A stretch of 64,000 bases of DNA, from positions 28,081,681-28,145,680 of the forward strand of contig OX421965.1 in assembly GCA_949128115.1 (NCBI GenBank). Reading direction: 5' to 3'. The position numbers were made by a program, and so were the translations under genes. Position 1 is the stretch's first letter, and each line of letters opens with the position of its first letter. Shown here piece by piece: positions 57,590-64,000 of this stretch. The notes under the pieces were generated by a model that saw only the letters and a program-made list of their open reading frames with translations, had not been told where the DNA came from and made no database searches. The DNA is from Anaspis maculata (lineage: Eukaryota > Arthropoda > Insecta > Coleoptera > Scraptiidae).

Positions 57590-58640
57590 CGATACGCTTG
57601 GAGATTCGCTAAACTTCTTGATGAAAATTTTGCATTTTTGAATTTCCAAGAACCTTGAAAACCTCGACCATCGTAGAGATTTTGAGGTCATTCTTGCACA
57701 TTTTGGATACTTCGAGAATCATCAACATCTTATACGATTCTCCGATCTTGGGATTGAGATGTTCGACCATCAACTCTCGGAATTCGTGGATTTTGGCGAT
57801 TTTGTAAAGTTTGAATTTGGGATGTTCAAAAAAGAAAGCTATGACCAACTACGGAAGTCTTCATAATCTTCACCACCTCGAGAATCTCCCAATCATGAGT
57901 TTTTCAGGGTTCTGGAATTGGCGATAACAATTTTCACCTATTTTCAAAGATTTTGGCAGCCCTGCTCGTCTCGAAGATCTTGAGATTTTCTGGACTCTGG
58001 AATTGAGAATTTCTTGAATCCTTTGTGCTTTGAAACACTTGACACTTGAGTAAAAATGTTATACAAATCTTGAAAGTCTCGAGTCTTGATAATCTTTATC
58101 GCTCAAAAATCTCGAAATTGTGAGATTCTCAAGACTTCTGGAATCGTGAGAATATCTTTCACCCATTTATAGCCCTGTGAAACTTGGTCGCTCTGATTAT
58201 CTGGGGAGATCTTGAGACTGATAAAGGACCTTGTGGGTCTTGACTTCAAGACTCTTGAAACTTTCGCAATTTCAAAGACCACAACAGTCGTCGAAATCAT
58301 TAATAAATCGTTAGGTAAAAATATATCTAATCGGTGTCTTGAGGATCTTTACTACAAGCAACTTGGAATTTTCCGCATCTTGAGAATGCCAGAACTCTGG
58401 AGCACCTCGGGAGCCCTGACAAATCACGAAGTTCTTTGGGTTTTTGGGATGCTGAAATTGGGAACTGCAAGATTTTTGGCTTTGAGACAGTTGGCACTCT
58501 TTGTGATTTTGATGCCTTCAGAAACTTCAAGGGCTGTCGGGATCCATACTGCAAGATTGTTGCCAATTTCGATAGATAGTCTTTGGAACCTTGATAATAT
58601 GTCTGGAGATTCTCAGGAACATGTAAATCTGAGAATATTT
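57590..58640. repeat. Quasi-repetitive stretch rich in CTTGAGA/TCTCGAGA words
   Basis: Words such as TCTTGAGATTTTCTGG, GAATCTCCCAATC, TCTGGAATTG, AGTCTCGAGTCTTGATAATC and GATCTTGAGACTGATAAAGG recur irregularly over about 1 kb on both strands. No clean period was found by eye. The long plus frame 58212-58643 (143 codons) and the opposite frame 58327-58668 overlap almost fully and probably reflect the biased composition. A decayed satellite or minisatellite is my best guess. Confidence 0.45.
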
Positions 58641-58729
58641 TGAAGATCTTTGCGTAAATAAGATTCAATAAATTTAATAATAATAAAAAAATTTAATAAA
58701 AGAAAAATTCAGGCATGTGTACGCGTGAT

Positions 58730-58925
58730 AATACGTGCATTATTCAATAGGATTGGATAATAAGACTGGATGAAGCATAGTATTCTACTCGCGGGTAATG
58801 GCTATAACTCATTCGGATGCTTTACGACACTCGCCAAGCTCGTGTTGGCAAACTGCATCCTCATGCATGAGTAAAAAAGCAATCATTACCCGCTTGTTGA
58901 ATAATATACTATTAAACTTCGGAAG
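58730..58925 (-). repeat. Dispersed repeat C, copy 2, hairpin form
   Basis: Holds the CACTCGCCAAGCTCGTGTTG block shared (as reverse complement) with 9870-10010. Outer parts form a hairpin: ATTATTCAATAGG and CGCGGGTAATGGC on the left, ATCATTACCCGC and TTGAATAATA on the right. Confidence 0.6.
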
Positions 58926-59000
58926 CCTTAATCTAAGCTCGAAAAGCTTCAGAAATTGAGGTAAGTGTTGATTGTGAATCCAATGATAGTGAAAATTATA

Positions 59001-59120
59001 TCGTGTGATCAAATGAATTCTTATTTTGAGTAGGCCGTGGCCTGGTCAAATTCAGGGGTGCGAAGCTGCGTTCGGCTAGGCCACAGCCTACCTAAAATAA
59101 GAATTCATTTGGTCACACGA
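59001..59120. mobile_element. 120-bp hairpin element
   Basis: TCGTGTGATCAAATGAATTC and TTATTTTGAGTAGGCCGTGG are mirrored on the right, ending GGTCACACGA. The core GTAGGCCGTGGCC resembles the hairpin at 34344-34456. Confidence 0.75.
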
Positions 59121-59169
59121 AAGAAGGTATTGCAGAATTCCTGATTCTATGAGAACTCCATCGAGTGAA

Positions 59170-59645
59170 CTAACTGTGAATCTTGTGGATGTAAATCTTG
59201 CAAATTGAATGTGGACTTCAATTTTCATCGTGTTGCGAAATTAGCCGGAGATTACGACGCGCGAGTAAGACACATACCTGCACAATTGGCGGAGGAGCCG
59301 TATATGAAGGGCTTGTCGGAATATTCGTAAAGCCAACTTTCTTTTCTGGAACGGCCTGGGGTAATTTTAGAAACGGCGAAAACCGTCCAGGCCTTTTCTG
59401 CGAGAAGTCCGGAATTGTTTTGGAGTCTAGAAGCGGGCATATTTGGAGCGGCTCATCGTCGAAACAAGGTAGGAGTTCAATTCAGGTCGGCCTTATCATC
59501 GGAACAGGATAGATTTCAATTCAAACCGACAGTGCGAACACAGCGGAGCGCGATATCCAAGTGCGACAATTGATGTGACTTGTCAATTAGTGGTACGCAG
59601 TGATGAATAGTGTGTGTTTAAACTATTATCTCTTATTTATAAAAG
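59170..59645 (+). mobile_element. LTR-like sequence, copy 3
   Basis: Shares ACCTGCACAATTGGCGGAGG with 43895 and 31100, and GTGGTACGCAGT and GTGTGTTTAAAC words with the end of the 31-kb copy. A TTTATAAAAG word lies near 59636. No retroelement genes are adjacent. Confidence 0.5.
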
Positions 59646-59659
59646 TGCCCAATGCAAAT

Positions 59660-60492
59660 TATAGAGGGTGTTTGCAAACTTAGGGCAGAAAATTGTACCG
59701 CAGTTAGGGAAGGAAATGCTTCAAAAGTATCAGAGACATGTTGGAAAAAAGTTGGGGTTATCATTTTTGGAAATATGGAGCGTCAAAGGTGGTCCTTCGA
59801 CCCCCTCTATTTTTGTTATTTTGAAAGATTTTAGTGAACTCTTCTCGACAGACCAAAAAGCGATGTTTTTGAACCTTTGAAGAATACGTTTTATTTCATT
59901 TTTTATGCAGAGTGAATCGTAAATCCTGAAAATCCAGTTTTCCTAAAAAATGCATGCAGAAAATTTTATATGGAAACTATTTATGTTATTTGTTGCTATC
60001 TACATCAGTTTTATAACCTCTAGAACTTTTCACGGGCATTTTCGAGGAAAAATAGATTTGTAGGAATTATGACTCACCCTGTACACTAAATAAAGTTATA
60101 AAATACATTCAAAGGTTCAAAAAATTTGCTTTTTGGTCCGATGGAAAAAGTTTACTGGAATCTTTCCAAACAACGAAAATAGAATGGGTCGAAGAACCAC
60201 CTTTTGACCCTCCATATTTCCAAAAATTGGAATCATGAATTTCAACATTTTGCTGGCACTTTAAAGCATTTTCCTAACTCGTTTACTCAGTCCGAGTATT
60301 TGTGTTTTTACATTATATGTATTCGAAACTGTGCCTACTTTGTGATTGTTTTATTTTTTTGTTCATATTTTGACGTTTCCATACATGTTTAAATGTCTGA
60401 AAAAAATAAAGGATTACATTACATTACATTACATTACATTACATAACTGCTGTTCAATTTTCTACCCCAAGTTTGAGAATCATCCTGCATAT
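59660..60492. mobile_element. Inverted-repeat element K, interrupted by a LINE tail
   Basis: Left arm landmarks AGAGGGTGTTTGCAAAC, ATTTTCTGCCCTAAG (as complement), GGAAATATGGAGCGTCAAAG and AAAAAGCGATGTTTTTGAAC. The right arm carries the complements in order, up to AAAGCATTTTCCTAACT at 60279, and resumes after the LINE insert as AACTGCTGTTCAATTTTCTA at 60445. Without the insert the element is about 670 bases. Confidence 0.85.
60280..60443 (+). mobile_element. 5'-truncated LINE 3' tail with (ATTAC)n end and 5-bp TSD
   Basis: A 164-base insert ends AAAAAATAAAGGATTACATT and continues as ATTAC repeats to 60443, flanked by TAACT at 60275-60279 and 60444-60448. The other arm of element K keeps the empty site CCCTAACTGCGGTACAA (as reverse complement near 59700). 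A short 3' UTR-like body, tandem-repeat end and severe 5' truncation are the signature of non-LTR retrotransposition. The clade is unknown because no reverse transcriptase is left. Confidence 0.85.
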
Positions 60493-61351
60493 CATACCAT
60501 ACAAATTTTGTGACGTTTGAGAATCAATTCTCAAAAAGTGAGAATCTGGAAATGTCGTGCATTTCTAAAAACTTCAGTGTTGAACCCGAAGAAACTGTAG
60601 AATTCTGTAACCTCCAGTAGACCTGAAATATTATTAAGGACAAATATCCACCGAATGGACAAAACAGCAACAAAAAAGGAACTGTTCCTTCGTGAAAAAA
60701 TTTGGAAATTTCCAGGCACAGTCAACTGTTCTACGTCTCAGTGCGACTAGAAGTAGGTATTAGTACTCGTATCTAGGTGCCTACTCAATGAACAAAACTT
60801 TTACCTGAAGTTGGCTTCACTATCAAAATGTTCAATTATTCAGCCAATTGAGTCGCTCCAGTAAAGACTGGTAAAAATCTGATTTCCAAAGCCATAACTG
60901 CAAATGGAAAATGTTGATGCCATGTGAAATTTGTTTCTAAGCAATGTTTGTCTCTGATCATCCCCTTTGGCATTTGTATTCTTTGATTTATTTCTTAAGC
61001 ATTAAACCGTTCAATCAATCTCGATAAAATTCAATAGGTATACACTCTACAGTATACACTCAAAGTGGCAAAGTGTAAGGCATAGAAGACGGCACTCTCA
61101 TATTGGATTGGCGTCGTGATCTGTTGAACAGGAAATGCTAGGTAGGTACTACAAGAAAATTAAAATGGAGTGAGGCACTTACCTTTACTTTTTTTATTTT
61201 CTGCTTTTATCGGCAATAAAATACTTACCATCTTTTACTTTTATACCACACATACTTACTCACTCTTTTTTAGCTTCAGTATTATGCGAACAAATTGAAT
61301 ATGATTTTTTTTTGTCTACCAGTCTAGCTTATCGACCTTTTTTGTAATCAG
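60493..61351. other. No gene seen
   Basis: AT-rich and apparently unique. The last 60 bases contain T-rich tracts that could serve as a polypyrimidine tract for the candidate exon that follows. Confidence 0.3.
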
Positions 61352-61476
61352 CTGGGTGTCTCCCAGAAAGGCAACAGTGGACTCGTGAACCTCCCCATTC
61401 CCCGAGGGACAACAAGATCGGGTCGCCGCCGTCGGACCGTCGAGACTGGCCTGCAAAACGGAAAGAGCCCAGACAG
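61352..61476 (+). other. Candidate internal exon of a host gene
   Basis: A 125-base GC-rich segment preceded by CCTTTTTTGTAATCAG and followed by GTGAGC, so it has acceptor- and donor-like edges on the plus strand. Two of three frames are open throughout. One gives LGVSQKGNSGLVNLPIPRGT, the other GCLPERQQWTREPPHSPRDN and a basic, proline-rich continuation. No domain is recognised. The minus strand is also open across it (61316-61642), so GC content alone may explain the open frames. The splice-like edges are the only specific evidence. Confidence 0.3.
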
Positions 61477-61568
61477 GTGAGCTAATCCCGTCCTGTTTTC
61501 CGCCTCCGCTCTCCAACAGCCGTTCACTCTCGTGGGTAGCAGCAGGCCAGGCAAAACTCAGGTAACCA

Positions 61569-61594
61569 ACACACACACACACACACACACACAC
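61569..61594. repeat. (AC)n microsatellite
   Basis: About 13 AC units, 90 bases downstream of the candidate exon. Confidence 0.95.
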
Positions 61595-64000
61595 CGCACA
61601 CCGGGGCCCTACTGTATAACCCACACTCTCCTCACCACTCATTGATTACCATCTATTGAATGGAAAGGTTCAGAGAGACAGAAGATGGCAATAATGTGGT
61701 GTAGGCCGAGAGGTAGACAGGCCAGAAGTGGGTGGGTGTTGTGTATATGCGATCCTGGACTATTCCGAGAAAAGCTCCCCCCATGCCCCATTCACTCGGC
61801 TATTTCGAGACGCCTCAGACGCGACGACACCGTTGCCAAGCGCCTCTGGATTTCTGAGGCGCTTCTCAAAAGATTTGCAGTTTTTTTTTTCACCTCTCAC
61901 ATCTCATCCTGAAATGCAAATCCTCGCGAAATAATAACAAGAACGAAATTCGTGTAGGTTTACTTGTAAATTTATTATCTTTAGACCGCTGGTCTTACAT
62001 TTTCACTTATTACACACTTTGCTGATCATTTGTATTTTTTAGTCTTATTATTTATCATTTGTTACGGTTACAGCCGCAACCAGCAGTCTAATAATTAAAT
62101 TTTTACAAAACATTTAGATTAAATATAATATTTTTCGTACATTTATATACAATTTTACATTTGCGCCATTTTTTCGGCGCTTCACAGTTTTTTTTTCCCT
62201 CAACAGCGTCGGTACCAGTTTCTTTCCGACGCGACGCGGCCAAGAATCTGGTGTCGACGCTAACTTGACTTGCTCTCCAAGATATCAAGCCCAAAACCTG
62301 TCTGTGACTCTGCTTTTGTGTCTGATGGTATACTATTTTTGAACCGGAAATAAATGTATTCTGGCATAAAATTGTAACATTAGTAGTACTATTTGACGAA
62401 GAGAACAAGAGATTATTATAATTTTTCAACAATTGACATCCAGTTCTGTGACAATAACATATTTTAAACATCAAACATTTTTAACATTTAATTGTAAATA
62501 CCTCTGTTGGTGTGGTGACAGGCATAATGGATGCATTCACGATAGAGTTTATCTGGATACCATTTTTTCAACGCAAGGCTGTTATTACAAATCGAGACGA
62601 ACGAGGTGTGGTTTGACGTTCTCAATTTTCCAGAGTTCTTCTTGTCACGATCCAAAATCGATTCGAGAACATTGAAAACTCTAAAGTAAATGCGTTCATT
62701 GCTTACCACCAGAATCAACGTAATGACGTTATAATCTCTGCAATATTATCAACTTTTTGTAAACTTTCAACTCTCAACATTACATCATGACAAATATAGC
62801 CATTATTATAGTTATAATTTTGTACTGTACGTTACACTCAAAATCACCGTTTTTGTACTTCATGCGAACAAAAAGACGATTGGCCTTCTTTCTCTTTCGC
62901 GCCAAACTTTTGTACTTCGATTGAAAGTTAAATAACACAGAGGGTCAGTGACGTCAAAACGCGTAGAACATGTTTTATAATAATCTCTATGCTATAAGTT
63001 TGATATATAAATAAATAACATTTATTAGACATTACGCATATTTTCGTATCAGTACACATCAACAGTTTCTTCTCTCTCATAGTTCGCGCACAAGACGCGC
63101 GTGGATGTTGCACTAAAGCTGTTTTGGTTCGTGGATGGCAAAAATATAAAGGAAGGTGTTTCAGAAAAACACTTAATAGTTGGAAGCGGCCATTTTCGTT
63201 ACACGTCTCATCAAATTTCAGCGCGATAGACTAGATATATTTTGCCGGGCGTCCCACTTTCATAATTAGGTATATGTTTATGTCCAAATCGCAGGACACC
63301 CAGCTAGTTTTTCTCTTTCTGAATAGGGCGGGGGGGTTCTGTTATGTTTCACTTGAAAGTGGGGGGGGGGGGGCTGAGGAATATATACAAAAAAAAACAG
63401 GGAGAAAATAAATTAATATCTGATACAATAAAAAAAGGGCTTGGTGGTTTTGCGAAATTGCCTGCCTTCACTCACCTATACATTTCATGACAATAAAATG
63501 AACGCCGTTGTTGCAGCTCTTCAAATCGCTCTCGAATCGGCTCTTCTGCGATAAATATTTGAACAGTATACATATTTTTGACGTCTGCATTTAAAGGTAT
63601 TTTAATAGAAAATAAAAAAGTCATCAGTTAAGAAAAAGTAACAAAGGACCCAAGATGCTGTTTCTTTTTTTTTAGATTAGACACATGCCACAAAAAATGT
63701 ATATTGTCCAAGCATTTATCAGAAAAAATATATTTTCACCCTGGCAACGACCCTACAGTTAACATCAAACGACTAGGATAAGTCCGGGAAAACCATTACC
63801 ATTATTCTTATTATAGGTACATATTTTCATAAGCACAAATAATAATGATCAGAGAAATATTTGGAATCTACAAAAAATCAGGTTCTTTGCCAATTAAGCG
63901 GCTTGCTAAATAAAATTTCTACTTATACTTTAGGTACGACATAAATGTAGCTTTCGTTGGCTCAGTCTGCCCCGGACTTACCTTATTTAAAAGACAACAA
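61595..64000. other. Unique DNA, no gene recognised
   Basis: Includes a GC-richer part at 61690-61860, then AT-rich DNA. A poly-G tract lies at 63361-63373. TCAACGTAATGACGT with ATAATCTCTGCAA near 62713-62742 also occurs in the right TIR of the Tc1-like element (57183-57214), suggesting a TIR fragment. The frames at 62103-62474 and 62488-62718 have no known domain. Confidence 0.3.

Noticed and set aside
58212..58668. Overlapping 143- and 113-codon frames on opposite strands
   Set aside because: Both come from the same biased quasi-repetitive DNA. Neither has a recognisable domain.

Overview
The window looks like arthropod, probably insect, nuclear DNA. It is AT-rich and has no bacterial-style operons. 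It is full of terminal-inverted-repeat (TIR) elements flanked by TA, tRNA-like and LINE-derived sequence, and simple repeats of the (TAGG)n, (AC)n and (GACA)n types. A sap-feeding hemipteran is possible but is only my impression. I recognise no intact host protein-coding gene. Almost all longer open frames are accidental or lie inside repeats. The readable coding sequence consists of transposase remnants: an IS630/Tc1-like N-terminal half (35.2-35.7 kb), a C-terminal end of a similar type (25.65-25.91 kb), and a Tc1-like C-terminal end with stops and a frameshift (56.7-56.9 kb).

Layout. 0-3.2 kb: an unnamed interspersed repeat (copy A1) followed by a decayed ~23-bp minisatellite. 3.2-6.4 kb: mostly unique DNA. 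6.4-10.3 kb: hairpin and TIR elements and tandem duplications. 10.3-13.4 kb: a 3-kb foldback element with an internal ~49-bp tandem array. 13.4-19 kb: a decayed open frame, two adjoining TIR elements, and a hAT-type element with an 8-bp target-site duplication (TSD). 19.4-22.2 kb: a 2.8-kb palindrome. 22.7-27 kb: unique DNA, one CpG-rich patch and a transposase relic. 27.1-30.9 kb: an element inserted inside another element, with a 3-bp TSD. 31-38 kb: LTR-like sequence, clustered hairpins, and a 2.2-kb composite transposon with transposase relics. 38.9-42 kb: the quietest, least repetitive stretch. 42-49.8 kb: more TIR elements, an LTR-like fragment and an inverted copy (A2) of the first repeat. 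49.8-51.9 kb: unique. 51.9-57.4 kb: a hAT element with an 8-bp TSD carrying a tRNA-like SINE head, a small dispersed repeat, and a Tc1-like element with very long TIRs. 57.6-60.5 kb: a quasi-repetitive stretch, hairpins, an LTR-like fragment, and a TIR element split by a 164-bp LINE tail. 60.5-64 kb: mostly unique, with one possible internal exon at 61.35 kb.

The best-supported results are insertion events that can be read base by base: the 8-bp TSDs at 18.1/19.0 kb and 51.9/52.7 kb, the 3-bp TSD at 27.2/30.1 kb whose empty site survives in the related element at 15.1 kb, and the 5-bp TSD around the LINE tail whose empty site survives in the opposite arm of the same host element. Many elements are long inverted repeats, so read-through transcription could give long hairpin RNAs; that is inference. 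Boundaries of diverged repeats are by eye, good to about 10-50 bp unless TSDs or termini are stated.
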